Source: Tillus elongatus
Taxonomy: Eukaryota > Arthropoda > Insecta > Coleoptera > Cleridae
Reading direction: 5' to 3'
Assembly (NCBI GenBank): GCA_964006375.1
Contig: OZ023262.1
Coordinates: 198,920,778-198,984,777, forward strand
DNA: 64,000 nt
The position numbers were made by a program, and so were the translations under genes. The notes below the pieces were generated by a model. That model was not told where the DNA came from, ran no database searches, and was given only the letters and a program-made list of their open reading frames with translations. Below, piece by piece: positions 42,301 to 53,800 of this stretch (its first letter is position 1; each line of letters begins with the position of its first letter).

Positions 42301-44018
42301 CCTTCAGTTATAATCTGCTCGTATGGGCACTGAACGCCAGGTTCAAGAAACTTAAGAAACCAAAACCATCTAAGAGATTCGTGATGAACATGTTTGATAC
42401 TCAAAGCTATCAAATATAAACATATGTAGCACAAAATGAAATGGGTACAAATTTCCATAAAAGTGCTTATAACTTCTAAATGGCTGCCGATAGCTATAGA
42501 GACATGTGGTTTATGCAGAATTAAATTTTGCATCAACATAATGGAATAATGAGAATATGGATCTATTTAAGATAAGGAATATTATTTGAGTTCACTGAGT
42601 TGACTAATTTGAAGAGCAATTATACAAAATACAAAGATTCTGTGAAATTGTATATAAATAGCCCTCTTGGAAAGTTAAATATGATTTTCCATTTCAAGTT
42701 ACTGAATTTTGAAGGGAAACATATGTAATTTTTTTCACAAAAATCAAGATATCCATGGCACGGTTAATTCTAGGAGTAGACGACTTCTAACACTCGCCCT
42801 TAAATCGATCGTAGAATCCAAAAATCTAAAGGCCGTTACATTTAAAATAAGGAAATTGCCAGCAACTTACGGTTATACTTTTAGCACTTTTACATTTTAA
42901 CCACTAAGACCATTAATTCATTTAAACGGCAGGTAATAATTGAAATTTATTCACGATTTAACATTATTGTCTTTAATTCTATGAATTCCAAATCCATACT
43001 GTGATAAAAGTCTAACTAACTACTGATAACAGCAAATAATCAATAAATTATCACAAGTGTTGTCAAACAAAATATTTTGACTTTACTTTTTGTTTCACCT
43101 GCCAAATAGTCACATGATAGGGTATCAAAAATCACAAAATCACGTGTTAATTACTTTAGAAAAGCGAATGAAAACCTCATTATTCTCAAGAAAACACGTC
43201 CTAGATAAAAACGGTTAGAAATATTTCTTATTTCTTATTAAATGTACGTTTCCATTGTTTAAAGTAAATAATTCAATTTAAAAAAAAATGGTTATGTCAG
43301 CTATCATTTTTTTCATCGTTATTTAAGTAATAAGCTTGTCTATGGAAAAACGGCAAAAAATATGGTTGTCATTTAAAAAACTTAGGATAACGTCATCATT
43401 CAGAAATAAATATATTTTTTACGTCATAAGTTGACAACTGAAAAGATAAAATTCACGTGTCCGAGCGTTTTCTGGAAAAAATTAAATAACGCATTTATGA
43501 ATTATGTTCCAAACTTTATCATCACACTGTATTTACTGTATATATAAACATAGCTCATTACAATAGTATTAGATTTCTAGTCTTAAAAGAAGTCGGATAG
43601 ACAGATGTGACATAATTGTTAGTAATTTTTATTTAACACAAAATATCCTTATAAATAAAGATATAAGGATACTAAAGATGTCATATAATTAAAGCGTGAC
43701 AAACAACGTCACGTACTTGACGAGACCGTTATGTTGAGAAGGTCAGCCTCAATTATTAGTTAAAGAAAGTGAATTCAAGCTCAACTCTTAATAAACCAGA
43801 AATAACAGACCTATTTTGACTTTTGCCAAATTTGCTTATAGGAAGGTTATGACCTCCGAACTCTTAGCATTTCTTCAACTGACAGAATTAGAGCAAAAGA
43901 CGATTTTGTTTCATACAATACCTGTATATTTGTTCATAAATAAGTTTCTTTGATAATCACCTTACTTTGAATTAATTATTTGTTATTTGCCCAATCCCAA
44001 AACAAAAACTTATTTTTT
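42301..44018. other. Unassigned sequence between RTE pieces
   Basis: AT-rich. Small frames (42261-42539 minus, 42709-42900 plus) have no family signature. No repeats shared with the rest of the window were seen. It is one of the longest repeat-poor stretches here. Confidence 0.35.
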
Positions 44019-44185
44019 TTAACGTCGGTCTATTTCCGCGACTATGGCCAATCACCGACGCCAGGGAGCAGTCTCACCTCACTATCCGGGAAATTTTGGC
44101 GAACTTTTGCCTTTCTGTAAGAAGAGTAGGGATCTGTACCCTTTGGTACAGAGGCACACGCTCGTACCCCTGGACCTAGGTGGCT
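44019..44185 (-). mobile_element. SINE, copy 2, partial
   Basis: Matches the tail and central parts of the SINE (TTTAACGTCGGTCTATTTCC, GACGCCAGGGAGCAGTC). A deletion removes the middle, and only a remnant of the tRNA-related head remains (CAGAGGCACACGCTCGTACCCCTG). Confidence 0.8.
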
Positions 44186-44570
44186 TTTGAAAAAAGAAAT
44201 GTATGTAAACCGAAAAAAAAATTACGATACTTGCATCAGATGTTTGATTATCCTTATTTAAATGGTGTTGTTCTTGAATAAACCAGAAAAAGTGAGAACA
44301 AAAATAAAGCGGATATGTACAAAAATGTTATTCGCGGAGTCCTCTCCTACCTAATCATACAAACATTTAACATAGTCGCCATGCAAATAATAATAATTGC
44401 AAATACGTACACAACGTAAATATGTAGGTTCACTTACAATTGGTTTGTATTTGACAAATCATCGTACTTTCTTTATTTAAAGTTCTCTAAATCAAATCGA
44501 AAATGTCGATACAGGTTGATATGGTTTTCATTCTTGGTGGATGTTTAAGGAGTCCATTATTGCCATCGCG
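44186..44570. other. Unassigned sequence
   Basis: Upstream region of the promoter-like site. No repeats recognised. Confidence 0.3.
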
Positions 44571-44612
44571 CGTATATAAGGAGAGGAATCTTAAACGGAC
44601 GTAGCAGTACAC
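44571..44612 (+). promoter_or_regulatory. TATA/Inr core-promoter-like site
   Basis: TATATAAG at 44573-44580 in a locally GC-rich context (CATCGCGCGTATATAAGGAG) is followed by AGCAGTAC, with the A at 44606. That puts the TATA box 31-33 bp upstream, the canonical spacing. A second initiator-like ATCAGTC lies at about 44621. A TA-hairpin element begins at 44659, so any transcript would run into its 3' end. No gene was identified downstream. Confidence 0.35.
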
Positions 44613-44658
44613 AAAAAAAGATCAGTCCTCAGGAGCACAATAAATAATTAATAATTTC

Positions 44659-45131
44659 GGGACGCAGCAAGTGCGTTATGGTGGTGAATTTTTATTAAAT
44701 GTTTCAAATTTGAATAACTCAATTTTATATAAACTTAGAAAGTTGCTTAGAAATTTTGGTATGTAGTGAGGTCTTTACTAAGGAAACATATCCACCAAAT
44801 TTCAATAAAATAGCTTTGGAATTTTCGGAGAAAAAGAATTTTTTCGAAAGAAAACTCAACATTTGAATAACTCAATTTTCTATAAACTTAGAAAGTTGAA
44901 TTTTGGCACGTAGTAAGGCCTTTCCTAATGCAATATACTTATCAAATTTTATTAAAATAGCTTTGTAATTTTCGGAGAAATCTTTTTTTCAACAAAAGAC
45001 TCAAAATTTTCCCGGAAAACCTTTTTCGATTTTCCTGGCTAACAAACTTGTCCAAGCCATTAATAAAATAAAGATTACTGGCCAGTTTCATCAACATCGG
45101 TTAATAACTTTTTGAGTTATCGTGCGGATAC

Positions 45132-45193
<62 letters not shown>

Positions 45194-45321
45194 ATATCAA
45201 AATTTAAAGTGACCCCGGATATGGGTTCTAGGGGTCCTAGTTCGCGCTCATTTGAAAACATTTTTGGAAAGTCTCGCCATCGATATCTCTATTAGTCATT
45301 TTTTTAAAATAAAAATTCACT
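44659..45321 (-). mobile_element. TA-hairpin element, short subfamily with body duplication
   Basis: Complete reverse copy of about 663 bp. Hairpin GGGACGCAGCAAGTGCGTTATGG at the left. Two tandem versions of a segment of about 160 bp (starting AATTTGAATAACTCAATTTT at 44707 and again near 44861), body A, a short (TA)n at 45144-45190, head and 5' motif. It is the same subfamily as 35910-36587 in opposite orientation. Confidence 0.82.
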
Positions 45322-45691
45322 GAAAAGAAGTGCTATACTTTTAGGACAAATGTAAAGAAGAAATAAATATGAACTCGTTTAATATAGGAACAAGCTTGTG
45401 ATAGGCAGAAAAACTAAAATAATCAACAACAAAAATGAATAAATAGATATATACATACTTGGCATGAAAAGTAAAGTAGCAAAAAAATGAAAAGATGGTT
45501 TTTGTGATTTTACTTGAGAAATAGTCTAGGTTAATTATAAAATAACATGAATAATAATAATAATACTATTTCTTTAAGACCCCGTAACTGCGTTATTTTT
45601 TAATTTTCAAATAAATGCTATACGAACTTGTGGCACTAATTTTTCGAGTAGCATAACTCCCTGATTTTTTCATAATTTTCGTACAACCTGT
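45322..45691. other. Unassigned sequence
   Basis: AT-rich with nothing recognised. Confidence 0.3.
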
Positions 45692-45825
45692 GTAAACATA
45701 TAAAAATTGGAACTGACGCCGGATATGGGCTCTTGGCATTTTAGTTATTTGAAAACAAAATAAATTCAAAATTTCAAAGGCGGGATCTCCCTAACAGTGA
45801 ATTTTTTCTACGAAAATTCACTATT
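45692..45825 (-). repeat. TA-hairpin head fragment
   Basis: AACATATAAAAATTGGAACTG, a diverged head, and an intact 5' palindrome ending CTACGAAAATTCACTA. No TA array: it is preceded by CAACCTGTGTAAAC. Confidence 0.65.
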
Positions 45826-45949
45826 AAGGAAAAAGCTAATATATTTTTGAGGAAAATTGTCTAACTAAAACTAACATGCAAAAAATCAAGTTAAACAGAA
45901 AAGTACCATGTAAATTATATTATTACGAAAATGGTATATTTTTTTACTC

Positions 45950-46690
45950 TAGCCACACCTACTCTAGCGAATATATACACAGTGACCATAATCTCTGTTA
46001 CCAGCAAAATTCGATAACGCATTAGCAAAGAATAAATGAAATACAAGAAGAAAATAGAATGTACACCTAATCAAACATCCAGGGGAAGTAAAAAAGTTTA
46101 AAGAAGAAACCAATAAGGTAAATTTATTTGATGGAATATTCACGTGGACAAACATAAAAGGCGCTTTAAAGGCGGCTGCGAAAAAAATACTAGGCAAAAA
46201 TAATCTAGAACCAAAGGAACCCTGGATGACAACAGAAATACTAAAGTTATTACAAGAACGCATTAGGTGGAAAAATATTGAGAATGACGAGGTATACAGT
46301 AAATATAAACCAATTAATGATGAGATAAAAAATGGGAAAGCAAAGAAGTATGGATAAAAATAAATGGTAAACAAATAAAAACTACATGAAGAAAGGGTGG
46401 CCAGAGCTTACCAAAGGCAAAGAATACTACAATATAAACCAGGAGAAAAAAAAAAGTCATAAAGGACAACGACGCAAATTTATTACTATAAAAGGAAGAC
46501 ACTAGAAAGTGGAGGAGTTACATCACGGAGAGGAAATTAGCTGCGAAGAAGAGTCTATAGAGAAAATATGGAAAGATAAACCCGGATGATCCGAATCCCA
46601 TTATTTCAAGAAAGTCCTCAGAAAACTGAAACGACGAAAGACTCCTGCTGTAGACAAGTTAAGGTTTACAAAAATGCATAGTAAATTTCA
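45950..46690 (+). pseudogene. RTE-like element, endonuclease end and linker
   Basis: Starts EYIHSDHNLCYQQN, containing the SDH motif that ends the endonuclease domain. It continues with VKKFKEETNKVNLFDGIF, WTNIKGALKAAAKKILG and EPWMTTEILKLLQERIRWKN, which resemble the region between endonuclease and RT in RTE-clade elements. Frameshifts and a stop follow, with a trace near 46630 (KTPAVDKL-like). No RT catalytic motifs remain. It fits as the continuation of 41998-42300. Confidence 0.72.
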
Positions 46691-47161
46691 GCAGCTTTTC
46701 AAATTAGTAAATATACAGGTTGTTCCATTTGACAAAAATCTGCTTTTGGTAACGTGTTCAAGTTACCAAATTACATTTATAATCCACCTTGTATAATGCA
46801 AATAAGATATAGGCATACCGTGGAGAGCATACGAGTATGTATTACTTAACTCAACACCGAATCTTAGCGTTGAAGTTTCTCAGAGATGAAAGATATCCGA
46901 CTTTTTGGGGGTTCCTTCTTGGCAAAAAAATGGGACTGATTAGTATATTAAAATCGAAAGTAGGTATGAGCGCATGTTGGGGAAAGTTGTTAGAAATTGA
47001 ATACCGATTCTTGAAATATCAAAGTTGCTACCACTTTTTTTGTAAAAGTGCAAAGTTAGGTAGATAGGGTATCTGTCAAATAATCAAATTTGCAAAGCGA
47101 TCCGTTTGTTGGTTTGTCAGAAACTTCTACTATACCATCCACCATGAAAATCATCATATAG

Positions 47162-47162
<1 letters not shown>
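46691..47162. other. Unassigned sequence
   Basis: A 76-codon frame at 46837-47067 has no motif. A phrase ACAGGTTGTTCCATTTGAC near 46714 may be a transposon terminus. Nothing else recognised. Confidence 0.3.

Positions 47163-47221
<59 letters not shown>
47163..47221. repeat. (TA)n array
   Basis: About 29 TA units directly followed by CAGGATGGCGCATTGAAAAC, the probable terminus of the transposon carrying the next pseudogene. Confidence 0.95.
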
Positions 47222-47225
<4 letters not shown>

Positions 47226-47605
47226 GATGGCGCATTGAAAACGAAACAGACCAATTTGCGTCCAGAGAAATTTTTTTTCATGAAACGCTGAAACACTTCA
47301 ATTTTAATATTGAGGGGGACATGTTTCGACATAAAACTCAACTTTGTCACATCCACCCCTTAAGGGTGATGATAACAACCCTTATATTTTAAATAGGGAA
47401 CATGGGTCGAGTGTTACAGCATTTGAAAGCTCTTTCTTTTCTGAATTCAGCACACTAATATTTTTGGAAGTTTTATCAACTTATTTAAAATTATTCACAG
47501 TTGGGGTTGCAAGAACGTATTTCATTCATTGTGATCAGAAATGCACTAATTAGTCAATTTTTCGTTAAAAGAAACTAAAAAATCAAACCAAACGTTCAAA
47601 AAGAT
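47222..47605. repeat. 3' non-coding part of a Tc1/mariner-type transposon
   Basis: From the terminus ACAGGATGGCGCATTG to the transposase stop codon region. It includes CACCCCTTAAGGGTGATGAT, a local palindrome. The matching right terminus was not identified. Confidence 0.5.
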
Positions 47606-48768
47606 TTATTCAGTTAAGTAAGTGTTCAAATTGTTGACCACCAGCTTCCATACAAAGTACAAATTTTGTTCAAAACGAGCTCTGACATTCTGGAGCATTT
47701 GTGGAGTTATTAGACGCAATTCTTTAACAATGCGTCGTCGTAATTCTTCCAGAGACTCCGTTTCTGTTACGTAAATTCTACTCTTTAAATGGCCCCATAG
47801 AAAGAACTCTAAAGGAGTTAAATCCGGTGATGTAGGGGGGCACTCAATAGCACCTCTACGCCCAAACCATTGCTCTGGAAACTCTCTGTTCAAAAACTCC
47901 ATAACACGTTGTGAAAAATGCGGAGGAGCTCCATCTTGTTGAAACACTAATTGATTTTCTTGATAGCGATCATCATTTTTAATAATGTCAATTAGAAGAG
48001 GGTAAACGATATCTTCTAGTAACTCCAAATACGTTTCGCCACTCAAATTGTCATCAAGAAAAATTTGTCCGATTAAATAGTCTCAAAAAATGCCAGTCCA
48101 GACATTAAATTTCTGTGGAGTTTGAGTGTGGACTTCGTGAAAATTTCTTGGATTATTATCTGCCCAATAACGACAATTATGACGATTGACTGTAGAGTTT
48201 AATAAAAACTCAAAAACAGATATTGAACAGAAAGTTTCCGTTATCAGCTATTCGTGCAGTCATAACTTCACAAAACTCCAGCCGCCGATCAAAATCATGT
48301 TCATTCAGTTGTTGTACAAGATGAATTTTATACGGGTGAAATTTATGATGCTTCAATATTCGCTGAATAGTTCTTCTTTTGATGTTTGAAACAGTGGTCA
48401 ATTTTCTCGTGGATCTGCAGCAATTTGTCCTAAAACTTCAATCTCAGTAGTCTCATTTCTAACCGAAAATTCACGATCAGGATCCCGTTTTTTGTTGGCT
48501 ACTGAACCACTTTGTCTAAACTTTGCAACTAGCTCCAAATATTTTCTGTTAACATGTCTGTTTAGATGTCGTTCATTAAACCACTTTGTCTAAACTTTGC
48601 AACTATCTCCAAATATTTTCTGTTAACATGTCTGTTCAGATGTCGTTCATTAAACAAATTTGCGGTACGGTTGGCACAGCATTCGTTTTTGATAAAAAGA
48701 GTAATTATCTCAACTATTTCTTCTACAGAATACACCATTGTGAAATTAATTTTCGGTAGTGCTATCAA
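47606..48768 (-). pseudogene. Transposase pseudogene with DUF4817-like N-terminus
   Basis: From 48768: MVYSVEEIVEIITLFIKNEC and NLFNERHLNRHVNRKYLEIV resemble the DUF4817 helix-turn-helix found in many insect Tc1/mariner-type transposases. Next come NIKRRTIQRILKHHKFHPYK and FDRRLEFCEVM. A broken stretch follows where the first catalytic Asp should be. A clean C-terminal frame (48046-47606) then gives LVFQQDGAPPHFSQRV, SPDLTPLEFFLWGHLKSRIY and a complete end (RFEQNLYFVWKLV). A 78-bp tandem duplication (about 48508-48655) and frameshifts inactivate it. Confidence 0.88.
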
Positions 48769-48802
48769 GTATCAAACCGACCGATAAACTGAAATAATAA
48801 AC

Positions 48803-48910
48803 CGCATTTCTCTCATTCCGATAAGACATGTTCTGATAGTCAATTTTTTGTTTACAAACCAACAAAACATTGACTATCAGCACATTTCTGATCGGAATTA
48901 GTGAAATGCG
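48803..48910. mobile_element. Fold-back element of 108 bp
   Basis: CGCATTTCTCTCATTCCGAT... is inverted as ATCGGAATTAGTGAAATGCG. Arms of about 47 bp flank a short loop (TTTGTTTACAAACCAAC). There is no coding. It is a miniature fold-back transposon or a solo pair of inverted termini. Confidence 0.75.
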
Positions 48911-48960
48911 TTAGTCACTGTAGTCAGGTAACTGTAAAACGGTTTTGCCGGAAATTACTA

Positions 48961-50490
48961 AAAAAAATAATATTCAAATATTGTTTTGCAGTCGGAGAGA
49001 TCATACGTTTTTGGGCAATTTTCTAAATACAACCATATATGTAAAATTGAAATTATATACAGTTAATGAAGAAATACTGTATGTATGATGGAAGGTAAGT
49101 TCACATTATGAACTATATTAGAAGGCTGTGAGAAATGACGTTTGCATTGTAGACATACATCCAGTAGATAAGTAGTATGTTTTAACAATTTATAAATTTT
49201 TTATCTTCTAATGAAATTACTTAAACCGATTCTCTAAACCTTTAAGCAACAAAAAGGATTTATTACATTAAATGTTTAATATTCTGCTGGTCTCCGTTGA
49301 TCCACAATGCCATTCTGTTCGATAGCTCATGATTGAAAACTTTTAATGAAACATATCAGTTAATAGCCAACACCCCTGCATATATTTTATAATAGAGAAC
49401 CGCAAAATATTCTACCGAATTTTCGTAAATAACGTGTCCTAGGTTACCCCGAAGAAAAATCCATTGTGGTTAAATCAGGTGAACGATCTGGTCACCTCAT
49501 CACTTCAGTAGTACCCACCACGTCTCAGAAAATATTTTATGTAAATAGTTTTGCACCGTGATTGTGTTATGTGAAGGTGCCCCATCCTGTTGAAGTCATA
49601 AATCATTTTCCCTAAATTCTAAGGAAATATGATTAATCAAAGCTGCAAGTTCATTTCTTAGAAAATTTAAATAAAGTTCACCAGTTAAGCTGCTTTCATA
49701 AAGATATGGACCTATTATGTAACTATTTAAAATTTCACACCCAACCTTGACTACCAAAACGGTCTGATTTTTATTTTGTCGCATCCATCTGTGATTATTA
49801 TCAGACCAGTATACGCAGTTATTCATAATAATTACGTCATTATTATGGAATCTACTTTCATCACAGAATAAAATATTATTAAATAAGTTATTATTCTCCT
49901 CATAAAACACTGATAACTGAGCTACAAAACCAAGCTGCAGCGGTCATCACCAGGTCTTAAATGATAGAGAAGATAAACTTTATAAGAAAAGTACTTATTT
50001 TTCTTTAAAATTCCGGGGTAAGACGTGATATATACATTTGACTGGACTTGTGATTGTTTTACCGATATGTGAGAATCACTATTAATGTGCTACGTTTTGA
50101 TTAGATGTTACAGTTTTTCCTCGAGGGTTTCCTAGAGTTGCACAGATTCCTTAAGATTGTACATAAATTTAGTTTTTAGATTCTGTGTTTACTATTTTTT
50201 ATTATTTGTTTGAATTTTCTATTTAAGTAACTGCGTTTAAAAGATAAAAATGTATTAATTTTTGAAACCTACTGTATCTATTGAAGTTATATCTATAAAA
50301 GTGAATATAATAGAAACGTAATTTCTCACACCCTTCTAGCAGTTTATAATGTGAACTTACCTCCCATAGTACATACAGTATTTTCATATTATCTATATAT
50401 AATTTTAATTTTAGACATTTGGTGGTATGTTTTTAAAAAATTGCCTAAAATGTATGTTCTTACTGACTGTAAAGCAAAAAAATTATTTAA
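48961..50490 (-). mobile_element. DNA transposon with ~185-bp inverted repeats
   Basis: Left arm 48961-49150 and right arm about 50305-50490 are inverted copies at roughly 80-85% identity. Shared words include TACTGTATGTA and GGTAAGTTCACATTAT. The 1.15-kb interior contains a broken transposase on the minus strand. It is flanked on the right, after about 20 bp, by a SINE. Confidence 0.8.
49420..49915 (-). pseudogene. Tc1/mariner-type transposase fragment
   Basis: The minus strand reads FNNILFCDESRFHNNDVIIM (first catalytic Asp in CDES), NCVYWSDNNHRWMRQNKNQT, VGCEILNSYIIGPYLYES, and LTGELYLNFLRNELAALINH. A frame change leads to QQDGAPSHNT (second catalytic Asp) and a degraded PQWIFLRGNLG-type end. 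The N-terminal DNA-binding region is missing. Confidence 0.85.
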
Positions 50491-50512
50491 TTTTTTTTAA
50501 TTAATAAATTCC

Positions 50513-50860
50513 GAACCTCGGTGGTTCAGTGGTAAGAACGTGTGCCTCTGAACCGAAGGGTACTGGGTTCGATCCCAGGGTACTCTTTTCACTTTTTCAG
50601 TACAAACTGTAATATTAACATCAACCGAGGTTCTGGCATTGTATTTGAGCAAATTGAATGTCTGCACGTTCCGCCCTTCGGAGGGGGCGTAAAGCCGTCG
50701 GTCCCGTGTCCATACGATGTTGGGCACGTTAAAGATCCCTACCGTCCTTACAGAAAGGCAGGAGTTTGGCAAAATTTCCAGGATAGTGAGGTGAAACTGC
50801 TCCCTGGCGTCGGTGATTGGCCATAGTCGCGGAAATAGGCCGACGTTAAAGAAACAAAAC
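50513..50860 (+). mobile_element. tRNA-derived SINE, copy 3, most complete
   Basis: Head CCTCGGTGGTTCAGTGGTAAG (A-box), then GAACCGAAGGGTACTGG and GGGTTCGATCCCAGG (B-box). The tRNA-related part is about 70 bp. The central part is CGCCCTTCGGAGGGGGCG and GGGCACGTTAAAGATCC. The tail is ATAGGCCGACGTTAAAGAAAC, followed by an A/C-rich end and (AC)n at 50861-50877. The central region recalls deeply conserved SINE domains of animals, but I cannot assign it by eye. Confidence 0.88.
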
Positions 50861-50879
50861 ACACACACACACACACAAT

Positions 50880-51894
50880 TAATAATTTCCGGAAAAACCC
50901 TAAGTTGTACAGTAACCTGATCACGGTGGTTTACTAGTATTCATTTAATTATGTAACTATTCCCTAGACCTAGTGTATACTTGTATTAAAATGGTGTATG
51001 CTGTGACGGAGGTTTTTATTTTGTAATCAATGGTACCCTTAACCTTAATTATCTAAAACACGGTTGATCATATGAAAGTTACGAATAGAAACAAATTTAT
51101 TCGGAATAAAATTTTCTATCAAACGCAACCTAATTCAATCATCTGAGGATCCAAAACTTTATTTGAACACCAGCGCCATCTACATGTGTGATAATAAAAA
51201 TATTTTTCAAGCCTTTCGCGTCCCTAATCTAACACCTTCAACAATTTTCATGTCACACCATATATTATTGACTCAAAAAGTAATGGAGGAATTTTAGTTA
51301 AACTTGGCAAACAAAGCAACAGAAAATATTTTAACGAAATTTGGTACACCAATTTTTCATGTATAACGTATACCACGTGTCAAAATTTAGAACTGTCAGC
51401 ACTAACTTAAATTACAAACAAATTATAAGCTTAAATAAATTCGATCGCGCTGCAGGTCAAAGCAGTGCACAAGACCAACATATTGTGCATGGTATAAGCA
51501 ATATTAAGGTTTAGGGCCAAGTTAACTATCCTTAACGCAAAAAGATCAAGAAAGAGCAACGAAATTGAAAATTTTATGTCTTTTATTATAAAATTGGTGG
51601 TTTTTAAACAAGGATTCCCAAACCAACGCGGGTTAGGTAGTACAACTAGTATAAGAAGTATGTTTCGCAAAGTCTTAAATTTAGGTTTTAACAGCTACTG
51701 TTCTTCCTCTAACAAAACTATTCACAGAGTTTGAAATATACTCTTTTCTGCGATATTTTGGTAGCAGTTTGAATTACATAGTTTGTGATACAAAATTGTT
51801 ATATATTTTTTATATAACAAATAAGTTTAAAAATGCAATATTTGGTCAATAAATCGATTAACGGATAAATTGTATATTATACGGAGTGGTAGAA
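50880..51894. other. Unassigned sequence
   Basis: No gene recognised. A 79-codon frame at 51431-51670 (minus) is without signature. CACCAGCGCCATCTAC near 51170 resembles a CTCF-like core but is a single short match. Confidence 0.3.
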
Positions 51895-52160
51895 TTTGGA
51901 AGTAGCAAGTACCTTATGGTACCGCAATTTCATAAACCTTTTTTTAATTCTGATTAACTTAACTTTCTGTTATCCTAGAGTATTTAATTTTTGAATGTAA
52001 CAAAACCTCTACAAAAGCAAAATATGTACCGATTTTTAATAAACTCAACTTTTCGGAAATTAATTTTTCTTTAAATTTTTTGCTTTTTTTCGTGATTTAA
52101 ACATTGTAACGAAAATTCGCTACCATAGTGCACTTTCTGCATCCAGACTTTTTAAATTTA
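51895..52160. repeat. Old TA-hairpin 3' module with two hairpins
   Basis: A diverged reverse hairpin (GAAGTAGCAAGTACCTTATGG) at the left and a forward one (ACCATAGTGCACTTTCTGCATCC) at the right are separated by about 220 bp of body C-like sequence. No array. Confidence 0.55.
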
Positions 52161-53527
52161 TAATCTCTGTGTTTAAGTTATAAATCGTATCACGTGGCAA
52201 CCGAAAAACTGCATTTACATGGCTAAACGGAGAAATGGATAAGTTGATCGCTTTATAATAATACAATTAGTCTTAAGGATAAAGGTATGAGGTTATTTTT
52301 TACTTGGGGATACAATTTTATATTAGGCAAAGATTCGCCTATTTTGTAAAAATTGACATTTGAATTTTAAATCAACAGATTTTCTGAAAACCTTAAGGAA
52401 AAAAAACTGCTTATTGTGTTGGGCAAAAATTTAAATAATTTCTCTTTCTGTAAATTTTTGAATTGCATGTTTATTTATCTTTAAGACTTTTATGGCACAG
52501 GCATGTTCCCTTGTAGTTCTTTTACACCTCATAATAATTTTCATGGGATTCATTTTCGCGTTGTATGCGTATCATAAAGCTCAACAAAAAGCTGCATAGA
52601 GATACACCGTTAACTAATTTTAAAATCACTAAAATTTCACACATCCTCTTACGTAACATCGATCCAACAAATTAAACACAATACAATTATTACTATGATT
52701 ATCATCACTATTCCTTTGGTTACACTGAATATGACTAACCTGCTAAAACATCTAATCACTAAAAATATCTAATTAGTAGCGTCTAACATACTGAAACCCG
52801 TTAAATGCCGTAATCTATTTATATGAAACAACCCTAAAAGAGTATCCTTTTGCGGTGATCCACCTCCAAAAAACAATTGCTTTTAGGTAAATCTGCTAGA
52901 GGGGGAAAGATGTAAGATGCACGCTTTGTTCTTCTCGTGTTGCCTTTGAACTGGAGGGGTCGCGACAAACTGAGAGTTCCCAGAAGATATGAGATAATTT
53001 AACATATTATTTCATGTTACGTACACTATATTGTAGACCGAGATTACGTTGAGTTGCTTTACATTCATAACAAACAGTAACATCGCCATATTTTGATCCA
53101 GTTTGTTTATTATTCAACGTTGTGGGTTGTGAAGTTAGTTTTCTTCCTTTTCTGTAAAAATTATGCAGTTAAATTAACATAGAAACTTAGAATGCAACTT
53201 TATTACACTGTTTTGTGTTAGTCATAACTAATTTGAATGGCAGTTTTGATTTTAATGTGGATTTTATTGCGAAAAGATAGTGGTTGATAAAATGATAAAT
53301 CTAAAAGTTGTGAAAAATATTGTTCAAGTTTGGATACCAAGGCTGAATGCTTTACAAATAATAATAAAATGTGCGTTAATTGCGTCTAATTTTCAACCCG
53401 AAAAATGAACAAAATTTTAAAGATATTCACCAAAGAATCACGTTTTCACGAATCGGACGTTTTCAGTTGATCTTAAAAATATGATCCCTACACAACTGAC
53501 GCTTTTCGTGGTGAACACAAAAGACCT
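52161..53527. other. Unassigned sequence
   Basis: AT-rich with one GC-richer patch at 52.87-52.99 kb (GAACTGGAGGGGTCGCGAC). No coding or RNA gene could be supported. This is one of the longer stretches without recognised mobile DNA. Confidence 0.35.
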
Positions 53528-53800
53528 GGACGCAGCAAGTGCGTTATAGTGGCGAATTTTCATGGAAGTGTCTTAATCTTAATTGTGTTATTTTTTAAGA
53601 GACATCAAATTTATTAGATAGTACAACCTTTATAGCAGAAACTAATGTACGACATTTCATCAAAATAAGCTTTTGTTAGAAAAAGTACAAACATTCCCGA
53701 ACATAAATTTAAATTTTTTCTGAAAAAACTGGTCTGGCTTTCCTGGCGAACGAAACCTATCTAAGCACTTCACACAAAAACTACGCCCGCCAAGATATAA
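53528..53800 (-). repeat. TA-hairpin 3' end and body fragment
   Basis: A well-preserved hairpin (GGACGCAGCAAGTGCGTTATAG) at 53528 is followed by a diverged body (CTGGTCTGGCTTTCCTGGCGAACG). The head and array are missing. Confidence 0.65.

Noticed and set aside
45964..46502. 136- and 62-codon minus-strand frames rich in Phe and Leu
   Set aside because: They are antisense to the RTE-like linker region on the plus strand and have no signature.
51165..51190. CTCF-like insulator site (CAGCGCCATCT), with a similar CAGCGCCCTCTTCC near 61383
   Set aside because: Short single matches. The second is inside piggyBac DNA. There is no independent support.
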